From NCBI GenBank assembly GCA_048498035.1, contig JBEHYT010000001.1:186001-250000 (forward strand): a stretch of DNA of 64,000 bases, read 5' to 3'. The stretch is from CADEDV01 sp048498035. GTDB lineage: Bacteria > Bacteroidota > Bacteroidia > Chitinophagales > Chitinophagaceae. Numbering within the stretch: the first letter of the stretch is position 1; every line of letters starts with the position of its first letter. The translations under genes and the position numbers were made by a program. Below, in pieces: positions 41,540 through 49,910 of this stretch. The notes under the pieces were generated by a model. That model saw nothing but the letters and a program-made list of their open reading frames with translations. It searched no databases and had not been told where the DNA came from.

Positions 41540-42614
41540 GCCGGGACGAAAATATTCTGCCGGAACCGGCTATAGGTATGGGTTTAATGGGAAGGAGAAT
41601 GATAATGAGGTAAAAGGGGAAGGCAACCAGCAGGATTATGGAATGCGGATCTATGATCCGAGGATAGGGAAGTTTTTGAGTGTGGATCCGTTGACGAAGG
41701 AGTATGCGTACTTATCACCATACACTTACGCGGAAAACGATGTTATTCGAAGCGTTGATTTGGACGGTGCAGAAAAAGAAGTTAAAATATATCAATATAC
41801 CGTAAATGCTGACAAAACAATATTAATAACTCCTTCGGATGAACACAACTTTTACGATGATCCACATGGTGTTGTTGCAAAGAGCTTAGTTTCGTATAAT
41901 AATCTGCCAGGTAATGGATATTTTCAGATATATCGATTTCAAGATATTCTTGGCATTCAAACATTCGCCAAATACATATACGCCGACGAACAAGGCAAAG
42001 TACAAATAGCTTCATTCAGCCATGATGTCTTACAAGGGACGTATGACAATCTAAAGGATTTAATGGATGAAATTGAAATAGGATCTTCAATTTTAAATGC
42101 TATTAGCTCAGGAGTGTTGTTGAAATCAGAGGTAAAGGCAGCAACCGGTGAATTGAAGGCAGTAAGTAGTGAGTTGAAAGCAGCAACGCCCGAAATAAAA
42201 GCAGCAGCTACGCCGGGACCTTCATTGAAAACTGCAGGAGGAAGCACAATAACCAATAGTAAGTGGGCCGACCAATTCAACCCAACTGCATGGAGCAAGG
42301 GCTTTGAAGTCCCAGTAAAAACAAGTGGTTATCCAGATTTTTCAAAATATTTATATACGGGAGGTGTAACACCCTTAGGCGTTGCATCGTCTATGAATAC
42401 GGTTAAGATAACTATGACTGGTACTTATGCGGGTGATTTTGCAGCAGCAAATAAAGCAGCAGGCCTTTCCGCTACTCCTAAAGGCTATACCTGGCATCAT
42501 GCGGAAACAATGGGTGAGATGCAGTTAATCCAGACGGAAGCTCATGAAGCAGCAAGGCATTCCGGAGGTGTTCAGTTGTACAAAGACCAGCACAATGGGA
42601 AAGGATATCGCTAA
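41532..42614 (+). CDS. Orphan Rhs tip with second WHH-type nuclease domain
   Basis: A 360-residue frame starting at the core Met. The core segment is identical in DNA to that of the 35.4-kb tip over 175 bp (to SVDPLT). After a short conserved ending (SPYTYAENDVIRSVDLDG) the sequence is unique. The C-terminus KGYTWHHAETMGEMQLIQTEAHEAARHSGG holds W321-H322-H323, MQL, H338 and H343, a WHH/HNH nuclease pattern, different in detail from the first. The immunity gene follows 11 nt downstream. Confidence 0.82.
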   Translation: MLMPGRKYSAGTGYRYGFNGKENDNEVKGEGNQQDYGMRIYDPRIGKFLSVDPLTKEYAYLSPYTYAENDVIRSVDLDGAEKEVKIYQYTVNADKTILITPSDEHNFYDDPHGVVAKSLVSYNNLPGNGYFQIYRFQDILGIQTFAKYIYADEQGKVQIASFSHDVLQGTYDNLKDLMDEIEIGSSILNAISSGVLLKSEVKAATGELKAVSSELKAATPEIKAAATPGPSLKTAGGSTITNSKWADQFNPTAWSKGFEVPVKTSGYPDFSKYLYTGGVTPLGVASSMNTVKITMTGTYAGDFAAANKAAGLSATPKGYTWHHAETMGEMQLIQTEAHEAARHSGGVQLYKDQHNGKGYR

Positions 42615-42625
42615 TTTTGAATATT

Positions 42626-43060
42626 ATGATGGAAAATAGAAATGAATTTGGGATGCTCACTGAAATTGAGTTAAGGGACTTTGAGATGGTTAATAACATA
42701 AGACTTCCTAATGATTACAGAGAGTTTTTGTTGGAATTTAATGGGGGTACGCCTTCGCCCAATAGAAATGAGACTCCTGATACAATAGTGACTTACATAT
42801 TGGGTATGCACAATGGAAATTATTACGCTAGTCTTTACAAACATATTGATATGTTCAAAAGCCGATTGCCGGTAAGCACCCTCCCGATAGCTACTGACGC
42901 TTTTGGTAATTTATTTATAATGAGCCTTCATCCAGAAGGTTGTGGACACATCTATTTTTGGGATCATGAAGGAGAGCCAGAACATCAGGATGGTCATTAT
43001 GTTGATAATTGTTCTTTTGTTGCATATTCCTTCTCTGATTTTATATATAATCTAAGGTAG
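42626..43060 (+). CDS. SUKH (SMI1/KNR4) family immunity protein
   Basis: About 144 residues from one of two tandem ATGs (42626/42629). The SUKH pattern is clear: TEIELRDFEMVNNIRLPNDYREFLLEFNGG at the N-terminus, LPIATDAFGNLFIMSL in the middle, IYFWDHEGEP and a final FSDFIYNL helix. SUKH proteins are the usual partners of WHH and related nuclease toxins, matching the tip encoded just upstream. Confidence 0.87.
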   Translation: MMENRNEFGMLTEIELRDFEMVNNIRLPNDYREFLLEFNGGTPSPNRNETPDTIVTYILGMHNGNYYASLYKHIDMFKSRLPVSTLPIATDAFGNLFIMSLHPEGCGHIYFWDHEGEPEHQDGHYVDNCSFVAYSFSDFIYNLR

Positions 43061-43128
43061 ATATTTTATCAATTAGCAGTTTTCAGCGTAAGCCTTTGTG
43101 TAGAAGTTAAAAGTTGATCTTGTAAGCT

Positions 43129-43415
43129 CCCCCAGCTGTCCGTAGCCTTCCTGAACTCAATCATCAAAATCTTAGCTGCACTCCTTAGCATCGGCCACGG
43201 AGCAAGTTTAACAACTGCTACTGGAAAAAATCTACCAGTTCTCTTCAGTAAATTGGTATTTCTCATGATTTGCTCCTCCCTTCGTTATCCTTAGTTACTA
43301 ACTAGTGATAAATGTGCCGCACAAACCGGGCTCTGTCACGTTCGGCTATTTTGGATCAGGTTATCTCCGGGAGTTTCGTTAAATTAGTCAATTAGTTCTT
43401 TAAAACAAATCCCTT
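43129..43415 (+). repeat. Spacer repeat followed by L2 leader
   Basis: The spacer (43129 to about 43239) has CCCCAGCTGTCCGTAGCC, CTGAACTCAATCATCAAAAT and an imperfect hairpin CTCCTTAGC..GGCCACGGAG. The L2 leader follows to the core ATG. The whole ~290 bp parallels 35185-35466. Confidence 0.85.
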
Positions 43416-43419
43416 CGGG

Positions 43420-44437
43420 ATGGGGATGCCGGGGCAGACATATTCCGCCGGAACGGGCTATAGGTATGGGATTAATAGGATGGAGAATAATAACGATATT
43501 TCTGTACTGGATTTGGATTTTGGGGTGAGAATTTATGATAGTACACTTGGAAGATGGTTGAGTACAGATCCTTCACCACGTGAGTATCCAGGAACATCTT
43601 CATATTGTTATGTATTAAACAGCCCTTTGATTGCCATTGATCCTGACGGTAAGATATCATTATTACCATATATGGAGACCATAAAAATTTCAAGGCAGCT
43701 GCTTTAACAAGATTTATACAAGCACCACGTTCCTTGGATCCTAAAAAGGATATAATATATATGTTGCCATTATCTGATTTGGGTAAATTGAAGGATAAAA
43801 GAAGCCCAATTACTAATGATGCGATGAAAAAAGGAATTGGAAAACTGTGCAGGTTGACTTTTATACTCATGGCGGGAAAGATGGGCCGGCTGGAGATGTT
43901 ACATTATCTAAAGGAAGTTTGAAGGAAGAAACCGGGAAAGATATGGATGCAAATCAATTAGCAAGAGCTAGATGGCAATCAATTAATTTGAATTTTGACC
44001 CTAACAGAAGTGTCTAAAATTTTTATGGTTGCAATGAATTTTTCTTCGCAAATTATTTCCTTTTGGTACAACCAACCGTCAAGAACACTTCCGCTGTTGA
44101 CGGTTATTCTGTTGGCACTTATGATTTGCACAAGCATAACGGCCCAGGATGGCTCGGCCCAAATTTCGGAGATGATGTTTATGTGGCTTATTATAACGAT
44201 GATGACAAAAGTATCATTGCACCGCTTTCACTTTATTGAAGACGAGATCTGCCTATAAACCGGACACAGAGTATAAATGAATTGTATATCCATGTAGACA
44301 AGTACACCCGTTGGATTCTCAACAATAATCTAAAGGCAAACTTATATACTGATAAGAATGGAAATCTACGAAAAAATACATCCGACGAAAAAGGTAAAGA
44401 AATAGATGCCAAAATTGATTCCCCTAAAGATAAATAA
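43420..44437 (+). pseudogene. Frameshifted orphan Rhs tip
   Basis: The core begins normally (MGMPGQTYSAGTGYRYGINRMENNNDI, RIYDSTLGRWLSTDPSPREYPGTSSYCYVLNSPLIAIDPDG) but the frame ends at 43707. Continuations in other frames (AAALTRFIQAPRSLDPKKDIIYMLPLSDLG, then DANQLARARWQSINLNFDPN, then YSVGTYDLHKHNGPGWLGPNFGDDVYVAYYNDDDK) show at least three frameshifts and a stop. The toxin class cannot be told. A membrane protein gene, the likely immunity partner, starts at 44438. Confidence 0.8.
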
Positions 44438-44866
44438 ATGAAATATATTCTACTGTTATGTTCATTTCTATTAGTTAGTCTATTTTTGGTAGCTATTATT
44501 CTGCGCCTTCCAGAATACTATTCTTTTACCAAAAGTTACGTTTTACTTAATTCAGACGATACTAATAATGATTATAAGGCACTCTTTTTTTTTGAAAATA
44601 GGAAAGGGAAAGATAGCATGATTGTTTCTTTAAAGAACAACAAAAAAGTAATCTTACCAGATATTTATGGGAAACAGGATTTTGCTTTTGATTTAGATGG
44701 AAAACGGTGGTATCCAAACATTGGATTTTTTAAATTTAGGAAATGGTATAAGTATAAACTTTTTATCACTATTAAACATACTTCAGTAAATTCCCTTATA
44801 ATTAATTTGACAATCCACAATCATTTCCAAAACAAAACTGTGATAGATACCTTACTCAGGCAGTGA
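44438..44866 (+). CDS. Membrane-anchored candidate immunity protein
   Basis: A 142-residue protein with one N-terminal membrane helix (YILLLCSFLLVSLFLVAIIL) and a basic, beta-rich outer domain. It directly follows the frameshifted Rhs tip, in the position of an immunity gene. No family recognised. Confidence 0.62.
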   Translation: MKYILLLCSFLLVSLFLVAIILRLPEYYSFTKSYVLLNSDDTNNDYKALFFFENRKGKDSMIVSLKNNKKVILPDIYGKQDFAFDLDGKRWYPNIGFFKFRKWYKYKLFITIKHTSVNSLIINLTIHNHFQNKTVIDTLLRQ

Positions 44867-45025
44867 TTGTAATGTGTTAGAGTCGGCAATGGGCTATAAC
44901 TCCGGCTGTAGGCACGAAAAGGGATTCAAGATAAATAATGGGGTCGCAGGACAACTATCCTAAAGTTTTATTGTTCCTACTGCTTTGCAAACTCACGACA
45001 ACCGAGAGTTGCGCTACACAGCCAG
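44867..45025. other. Gene-free region between convergent genes
   Basis: About 160 bp between two convergent candidate immunity genes. It has no spacer repeat and no recognised gene. Confidence 0.3.
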
Positions 45026-45430
45026 CTAATAAAACAGTTTATACAAGTTAGAATATTGTGTTGCTCCGGTTATCAGCGGATAGAGTTCTTCCAAAGAATA
45101 TAACTTATTTTCTTTGATTTTTTCCAACAGGTCTTTTTTTAGATCATCTATACTAACTTTTCCCTCCAACTTAAGTTCAAAATCGATATTTATTAATCTT
45201 CCTTTCCAAAACGGGCTATAACCCCCAAAAGGGGTACCCCAGCTCTTTTTTATAATTTTGACAATTGAGAATTTTCCCCCATTTGAATCAATAATACTGG
45301 TATCTCTGAAAATATTTTTATTAAGTAACTCAATGCTGGTTCTGGTCAATTTATTCTTGTCTGAAAAAGCATAAATGCGTTTGTCAGCCTCTTTCAATGC
45401 TAATACAGGAAAAGTAAGTAAGTTAATCAT
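45026..45430 (-). CDS. Candidate immunity protein
   Basis: A 134-residue cytoplasmic-looking protein (MINLLTFPVLALKEADKRIYAFSDKNKLTRTS...GATQYSNLYKLFY). No family recognised. A toxin-tail remnant ends 8 nt upstream on the same strand, so it occupies the immunity slot of a cassette whose toxin is nearly gone. Confidence 0.6.
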   Translation of the reverse strand: MINLLTFPVLALKEADKRIYAFSDKNKLTRTSIELLNKNIFRDTSIIDSNGGKFSIVKIIKKSWGTPFGGYSPFWKGRLINIDFELKLEGKVSIDDLKKDLLEKIKENKLYSLEELYPLITGATQYSNLYKLFY

Positions 45431-45438
45431 TGTTGTGG

Positions 45439-45640
45439 TTATGCTCCTAACGAAAAATTGATTGTTCTATTTCCATATGATAAAGTAAATAATTTGGGCA
45501 ACGTCGGAGTACCGAACCAAAGTTTTTGTAAAAAGCTTGCTCCTGGCTGACTTAAATAGCTTGTCCCATGACCAAAAATCATGTGCTCGGCTTGCGTTGG
45601 GAACTTTCTTAAATTCCCCTGCTGTCCGTAGCCTTCCTGC
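45439..45640 (-). pseudogene. Toxin-tail remnant joined to spacer repeat
   Basis: From the end of a spacer-repeat fragment (45616-45640) the minus strand reads NLRKFPTQAEHMIFGHGTSYLSQPG..PTLPKLFTLSYGNRTINFSLGA then stop. The composition and the position just before an immunity gene mark it as the last ~55 residues of a toxin. As at 33.1 kb, the break with the missing carrier falls in the spacer repeat. Confidence 0.65.
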
Positions 45641-45689
45641 CCCCACAAGCTCTTGACTGGCGCCGAACACTCCGGATAGCCGGGGATAT

Positions 45690-46115
45690 CTATGATTTTT
45701 TTGCCATAAAAAATCGATTTGAAATAGTAGCTATAATTACAAATATAAATACTGGGATTTGGGCGAGAACCGACTGCATAATTCTTCCAGCATCGTCTTT
45801 GTCAATATAGTCTTGATAGTTTGCAAATACAATAATCACCAGCACTGCAACCCACAACGTCACGAATACAAAGTCGTAAAATATCGGCTTCTTACTAAAC
45901 CGTGCACATAGTTTTTGCAAAATTGAATTGTAAATAAGAAATATCACCCAAAAAAAAATCGCAGTCATCGAAGTATAAAACAGGTATTCTATAATTACAT
46001 CAAAAAAAAATTTGTTTGAAATTGATATGTTTAGACTATTACAATAAAAGATAAATGCGGGAATAAAATAAACTAGATATGCTATTCCAATCCCGAAAAA
46101 AGTTCGCTTTGCCAT
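45690..46115 (-). CDS. Four-helix membrane protein, candidate immunity
   Basis: A 141-residue protein with four hydrophobic helices (GIGIAYLVYFIPAFIFYC, FYTSMTAIFFWVIFLIYN, FVFVTLWVAVLVIIVFA and VLAQIPVFIFVIIATIS). A degraded toxin frame lies upstream on the same strand. Multi-helix immunity proteins usually counter pore-forming or membrane-targeted toxins; that is a guess here. Confidence 0.62.
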   Translation of the reverse strand: MAKRTFFGIGIAYLVYFIPAFIFYCNSLNISISNKFFFDVIIEYLFYTSMTAIFFWVIFLIYNSILQKLCARFSKKPIFYDFVFVTLWVAVLVIIVFANYQDYIDKDDAGRIMQSVLAQIPVFIFVIIATISNRFFMAKKS

Positions 46116-46149
46116 AATTATTAATAATAAGGGTAATAGCCAAGGCCAT

Positions 46150-46560
46150 TTGGCCCTCGATTTGCACTAAAAGTTTGTTAGGTCCGATATGGGAATTTAT
46201 ATTGAGCTTTTACGTCCTTGTCCCAACTCAATCTTTGTGACACAAAATTATTAGAACTGACTGTTCCTCCATGACTTTCTATTACCGCTGTAACTTTTGA
46301 CATAACAGAACCCATGTGTTGTGGGTCTGTCCAAATACATATTCGCTTGATAATATATAAAAAGGCAATTTAGTGATTTCATCTGTAACTCGATCTATAC
46401 CCCGGATAAAAAAGGAGTATTGTGCCGGGCCGGAGCATTTGTTGTCACTGAAACTCCAAATTGCCGTGTTCCAGAAACAGGGTGTCCCCAATCTCCCCAA
46501 GGTGTTCTTAACGTTGTGAAATTCCAAAAGGCAAGCTTTTCATCTGCATAATATTTTGAT
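46150..46560 (-). pseudogene. Frameshifted toxin fragment
   Basis: On the minus strand three frames follow each other: VGDDASVLTSKYYADEKLAFWNFTTLRTPWGDWGHPVSGTRQ, then RGIDRVTDEITKLPFYILSSEYVFGQTHNTWV, then MSKVTAVIESHGGTVSSNNFVSQRLSWDKDVKAQYKFPY. They look like one toxin domain broken by two frameshifts. The family was not recognised. The membrane protein at 45690-46115 would be its immunity protein. Confidence 0.65.
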
Positions 46561-46589
46561 GTCAAGACAGACGCGTCATCGCCAACGAA

Positions 46590-46686
46590 ACCCTGCTGTC
46601 TGTAGCCTGTGCACTCTGCAGCATCGGTTACGGAACACAGCTGAAATTCTAATGATTGGGGTCAAAAAAGCTACCGACAGCATGGG
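46590..46686. repeat. Two spacer-repeat ends in inverted order
   Basis: CCCTGCTGTCTGTAGCC at 46590-46606 and its inverse AGCTACCGACAGCATGGG near 46669-46686 face each other, with the weak hairpin GCAGCATCGGTTACGGA between. This is the only place where two outer ends of the spacer point inward at each other. Confidence 0.65.
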
Positions 46687-46751
46687 CCATTACAGCCCTG
46701 GCAAAAACTCAAATGGAAATTTTTCCAGAACCTCCCATTTGACAAAAACAA

Positions 46752-46850
46752 AAACTGCTGAATCAAGTCGATCCAGCAGCCTGATTTATTTAATCTGTAT
46801 CCCTTTTGAAAATTGAAACATTAATCCTCAACTGTCAGACTAACTACTAA
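46752..46850 (-). repeat. Cassette 3' repeat
   Basis: A ~95-bp block (AAGTCGATCCAGCAGCCTGA to CTCAACTGTCAGACTAACTA) just downstream of the DUF7660 gene on the minus strand. It recurs at 55620-55725 and partly at 50697-50745, each time right after an immunity gene, between the gene and a spacer repeat. Confidence 0.8.
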
Positions 46851-46885
46851 CTACATTAAATTTCTACAAATCATTGAAAAATTAA

Positions 46886-47143
46886 CTATTCATAAATTCT
46901 CGCAGCTCGAAGTATATGTGCGAATACTTTCCAATTGACATTTTCAGGAAACTCCATTTTAACGTTTTGATAATAGCCATCCATATCTTCTGTCCAGCTC
47001 GCAACAGCTTCTAAATATGATTGCAAATTATCGTTTGTCCACGTTTTTCCGTTGTGAGTAAAATCTTCAAGCAAAATTTCCAGGAACTTTATAAAATCTT
47101 GCTTTGTCTCAATAGTTTCAATATCTAAATTTATATCTTTCAT
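46886..47143 (-). CDS. DUF7660-like candidate immunity protein
   Basis: An 85-residue acidic protein with WTNDNLQSYLEAVASWTEDMDGYYQN and NWKVFAHILRAARIYE, a pattern I recall for DUF7660, a small family found next to polymorphic toxins. A toxin-tail fragment overlaps its start by 26 nt on the same strand. The overlap suggests tight coupling. Confidence 0.68.
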   Translation of the reverse strand: MKDINLDIETIETKQDFIKFLEILLEDFTHNGKTWTNDNLQSYLEAVASWTEDMDGYYQNVKMEFPENVNWKVFAHILRAARIYE

Positions 47144-47315
47144 ATTGTCTTACAATTATTTCGTTCCCTTTTCCAAATTTAAGCCAAATAGTCTCTCCTC
47201 CAGCTTGAGTTGTCATTTTATCGATCCGCGGAGGTCGATGAATACTTATGCGGTGCAGGGTATTAAAAAGAAAACCTTTCCGCTTTGTGAACCCGCCACT
47301 GCTGAAAACGAGCAA
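47118..47315 (-). pseudogene. Toxin-tail remnant overlapping its immunity gene
   Basis: The last ~45 codons read RPPRIDKMTTQAGGETIWLKFGKGNEIIVRQYERYKFRY then stop, a plausible toxin end. The N-terminal codons of the open frame have no recognisable Rhs core. It overlaps the downstream immunity gene by 26 nt. Confidence 0.5.
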
Positions 47316-47499
47316 TAGTATTGTGAATATGATAAAAATGGATACAAAGGAGACGTGTACCCTTTACCTGGGAGACTCCTCCAGATCCAACTGATGGCTT
47401 TTTACCCAATGACAGTTGGACCGTTAGTAGCGACACCCGCCTTGTTTAGTGGGAGCTTTTTGGTAGCAGGAATAAATGTTTCATGGACAAGCTTGCTAC

Positions 47500-47771
47500 A
47501 AAGGATTTAATGGCCAATTGCAGGTGGGCTCCTTTTGTAGGAGCTGCAGGAAGCACACTCTCTGAATTCCTAGACGATCGGGTAGCGCAGCCATGTCTAA
47601 TGCATCAGGATAGAGAAATTTATCATTGGATGAACAAATTGTCGTAAACACTCTTGTAGAGACAGGAAGAGATGCAAAACTCTTATTCTCGTCCACTGTC
47701 CCGACTACTGCCGATTTTGTTTTTGATGGAATTAATACCGAACTTAAGACTTTAATTGCCGATGTTTTTTA
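47500..47771 (+). pseudogene. Broken toxin fragment with PD-(D/E)xK-like end
   Basis: In the frame ending at 47771 the sequence reads NLSLDEQIVVNTLVETGRDAKLLF, then ADFVFDGINTELKTLIADVF. The ADF..TELK arrangement resembles the D..ExK nuclease core of several contact-dependent toxins. A stop (TAG) upstream and frame changes show decay. It overlaps the start of the next gene by 10 nt. Confidence 0.6.
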
Positions 47772-48214
47772 ATAAAAATCCTGCAGTTACAAAGATAACA
47801 GAAGCGTTCCAGCAAGTTCAAAACGCTTTACCAGATACGAGAAAATATGATTTATCAAAAGAACAGGTTCAGTCAATGTACAATAGAATAGTCGGTTCAT
47901 TAAAAAGGAAGGGAAAGAGGCTGGAGGTGTCGAAATTTAGACTCAAAGCGGAGCATATAAATCTTAGCGATATGGCATCAATTATGTGTAAATGTGGAAA
48001 TCGTATTTCCAACTCTACTGTTCCAAATGATATCCAATACTACGTTTATTCTGATCGAGAATGGATCAAGATAATTGAAATGGATGTAGTAGAGACCATT
48101 AATCTTCCTCATCCCAAATATGATGTTTGGAAATGTGATAATTGTCAACGTATTTACATTTTCGGTGACAACGGTAAAATATTAAAGACTTATTCGATTG
48201 AAAATACAGAGTAA
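47762..48214 (+). CDS. Candidate immunity protein with two Cys pairs
   Basis: About 150 residues from ATG 47762 (MFFNKNPAVTKITEAFQQVQN). The C-terminal half has CKCG and CDNC, possibly one zinc site. It overlaps the broken nuclease-like toxin, so it is probably the matching immunity gene. No family recognised. Confidence 0.62.
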   Translation: MFFNKNPAVTKITEAFQQVQNALPDTRKYDLSKEQVQSMYNRIVGSLKRKGKRLEVSKFRLKAEHINLSDMASIMCKCGNRISNSTVPNDIQYYVYSDREWIKIIEMDVVETINLPHPKYDVWKCDNCQRIYIFGDNGKILKTYSIENTE

Positions 48215-48234
48215 GACAGCCGCGTTTAGAAAGG

Positions 48235-48825
48235 CTACGGATAGTTGCTTATATCTTTCCAAACGTCATAATAGTTTAACATTGTTTTACTCATTTCATC
48301 ATCTGGACTATTTTGAATAACGCTCAATAGAACTTCAAAATATTCATTCAAAGCCAATCTTGTTGCGTTCTCCCATTCGGCCTTTCCAATTACAAGGTTT
48401 TCAAAATAACGTGTGGCTCGCTCATTTTCATAAGGCTTCTTTTTCGGAGTAAAAGATAATTTTACATCATCTATACCATTTTTTGTAAGATGAAGTTCTT
48501 CACCGCTAGTTGTCTTTAAAACTACATCATTGGGATAATCGTCATCAGTATCAAACCAATCACTTTTTTCCCCTTGCAGCCAATACAATGACTGAATTAA
48601 AAAACTTGTGGCTTTAACTAAATATTGAAAGTTACATGAATGGAAAATCACTTTATAATCATTGATTGCAATTTCAAAACCTCCATAACTCCACCAAAAA
48701 TTAGCGGGCTCGCTAGCTTCACTATCTATTGCTTCTCGATGATTTAATAAATCAAAAAAACTTATCTCTTTCCCGCCAATTGACTGATATAAAACTATAA
48801 CTTCTATATCTGTGATTGTGCTCAT
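48235..48825 (-). CDS. Candidate immunity protein
   Basis: A 196-residue acidic protein (NFWWSYGGFEIAINDYKVIFHSCNFQYLVKATSFLIQSLYWLQGEKSDWFDTDDDYP) of unknown family. Short spacer-repeat fragments lie on both sides (about 48228-48242 and 48909-48930). A glycine-rich frame upstream (GWGAIPVGIIGGIAGYLLRTN) may be the remaining tail of a toxin. It holds the immunity position of a cassette. Confidence 0.6.
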   Translation of the reverse strand: MSTITDIEVIVLYQSIGGKEISFFDLLNHREAIDSEASEPANFWWSYGGFEIAINDYKVIFHSCNFQYLVKATSFLIQSLYWLQGEKSDWFDTDDDYPNDVVLKTTSGEELHLTKNGIDDVKLSFTPKKKPYENERATRYFENLVIGKAEWENATRLALNEYFEVLLSVIQNSPDDEMSKTMLNYYDVWKDISNYP

Positions 48826-48934
48826 TAATACTTGTATTTGTCCTTAGTAAATATCCAGCTATTCCTCCAATAATTCCAACTGGTATGGCGCCCCAACCTG
48901 CACGCTGAGCCCTAACTACGGACAGCCGGGGACA
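48826..48934 (-). other. Possible toxin-tail end and spacer fragment
   Basis: On the minus strand a spacer fragment (CCCCGGCTGTCCGTAG) is followed by a frame reading RAQRAGWGAIPVGIIGGIAGYLLRTN, which runs out of frame into the immunity gene. This repeats the toxin-tail/immunity pattern but is too short to classify. Confidence 0.4.
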
Positions 48935-49594
48935 TTAGAATGCCTTTAGTTTTGGAATTTCATATGCCTTAACATAACAAAAATCATGGTTTGAGTAGTT
49001 GCCGATTGTAAAAATAAAAACTTCCGGAATATGATCGTTGTCAATATCTTTTAAAATAAAATCTTGATTAAACGGAGGCAATATCTCAATCTGGTTAGTA
49101 TAAATTATTTCATTACTATTTCTATCGGAAATATTGAAAGTCATCCTTTGTTCCGAATCTTTTGTTATATAGAACCAATACCCCGACGATTCTTTAAAAG
49201 CCACACATCTTGTAGAATCAATTATTGAAGGCGTTTTATCATATTTGAAGCTATAATTGAAAACGTCCTCTATAAACATATCCATATGTTTCATTTTTTC
49301 TAAAGTGTCCTCAATTTCGGTTTTTTCAAAAATCGAGATCTTTTTTCTTAGCGAAATTGAGTCATCATTTTCCCCGCCATAACGCTCGTAACTCCATCTA
49401 ATAGCATTTGTCTGATCATTATCAATTCCAAAATCTTCAAAAAAGACAACACTGCTATTTCCAAAACCAATCGAACATCTAGTTTGAATGTCTTCAAAAA
49501 ATAAAAATTTTAGTTGGTTCACACGCTTCGACAATGAGCAACATTGAATACTACAAGCTCCTATAGTTATTGCTACAGCCAATATTTTTTTCAT
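48935..49594 (-). CDS. Lipoprotein-like candidate immunity protein
   Basis: A 219-residue protein with an export signal and Cys residues (MKKILAVAITIGACSIQCC), compatible with lipidation. The rest is acidic and ends HIPEVFIFTIGNYSNHDFCYVKAYEIPKLKAF, similar to FG-GAP-like or calcium-loop ends in style only. A toxin tail lies 20 nt upstream on the same strand. Confidence 0.6.
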   Translation of the reverse strand: MKKILAVAITIGACSIQCCSLSKRVNQLKFLFFEDIQTRCSIGFGNSSVVFFEDFGIDNDQTNAIRWSYERYGGENDDSISLRKKISIFEKTEIEDTLEKMKHMDMFIEDVFNYSFKYDKTPSIIDSTRCVAFKESSGYWFYITKDSEQRMTFNISDRNSNEIIYTNQIEILPPFNQDFILKDIDNDHIPEVFIFTIGNYSNHDFCYVKAYEIPKLKAF

Positions 49595-49614
49595 TTCTAA
49601 TAATTAATTTAGAA

Positions 49615-49860
49615 TCACCTATTTTTTTGTTTGTCTCCTGTTGCAGGATCTATCAAAGGAGTATTTTCATGAGTAGTTACCTTGCCTGGATTTTTATTGA
49701 AATAGTCTATAATTGCTTCTTGATTTATAATATAACTACGTTCATGACTATTGGGTTCGATAAACTCGATTACGAACCTATGCTGGTAATCATTCGGAAT
49801 CTCTCCATCCTTTTGAAGCCACAGATATGCCCCGGCTGTGTGTAGGCTCCTCTCAATCAT
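49615..49860 (-). pseudogene. Toxin-tail remnant
   Basis: An 81-codon frame reading AYLWLQKDGEIPNDYQHRFVIEFIEPNSHERSYIINQEAIIDYFNKNPGK..PATGDKQKNR, with the start of the frame lying in or near the transposase-end hairpin. It has the look and position of a toxin C-terminus. The fold was not recognised. Confidence 0.55.
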
Positions 49861-49910
49861 CGAAGCTGTTTTGCGCTCCTGAGCTTCGGCTCAGGAGCAT
49901 CTTCGTTGAT
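49856..49910. repeat. Two-stem hairpin at the Y1 transposase 3' end
   Basis: Outer arms ATCATCGAAG (49856-49865) and CTTCGTTGAT (49901-49910), inner arms GCTCCTGAGC (49875-49884) and GCTCAGGAGC (49889-49898) around TTCG. Compared with the copy at 29603-29657, two base pairs of the outer stem have changed on both sides, keeping the pairing. The inner stem resembles that of the spacer repeat (GCTCCGTAGC-ATCG-GCTACGGAGC). Confidence 0.8.
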
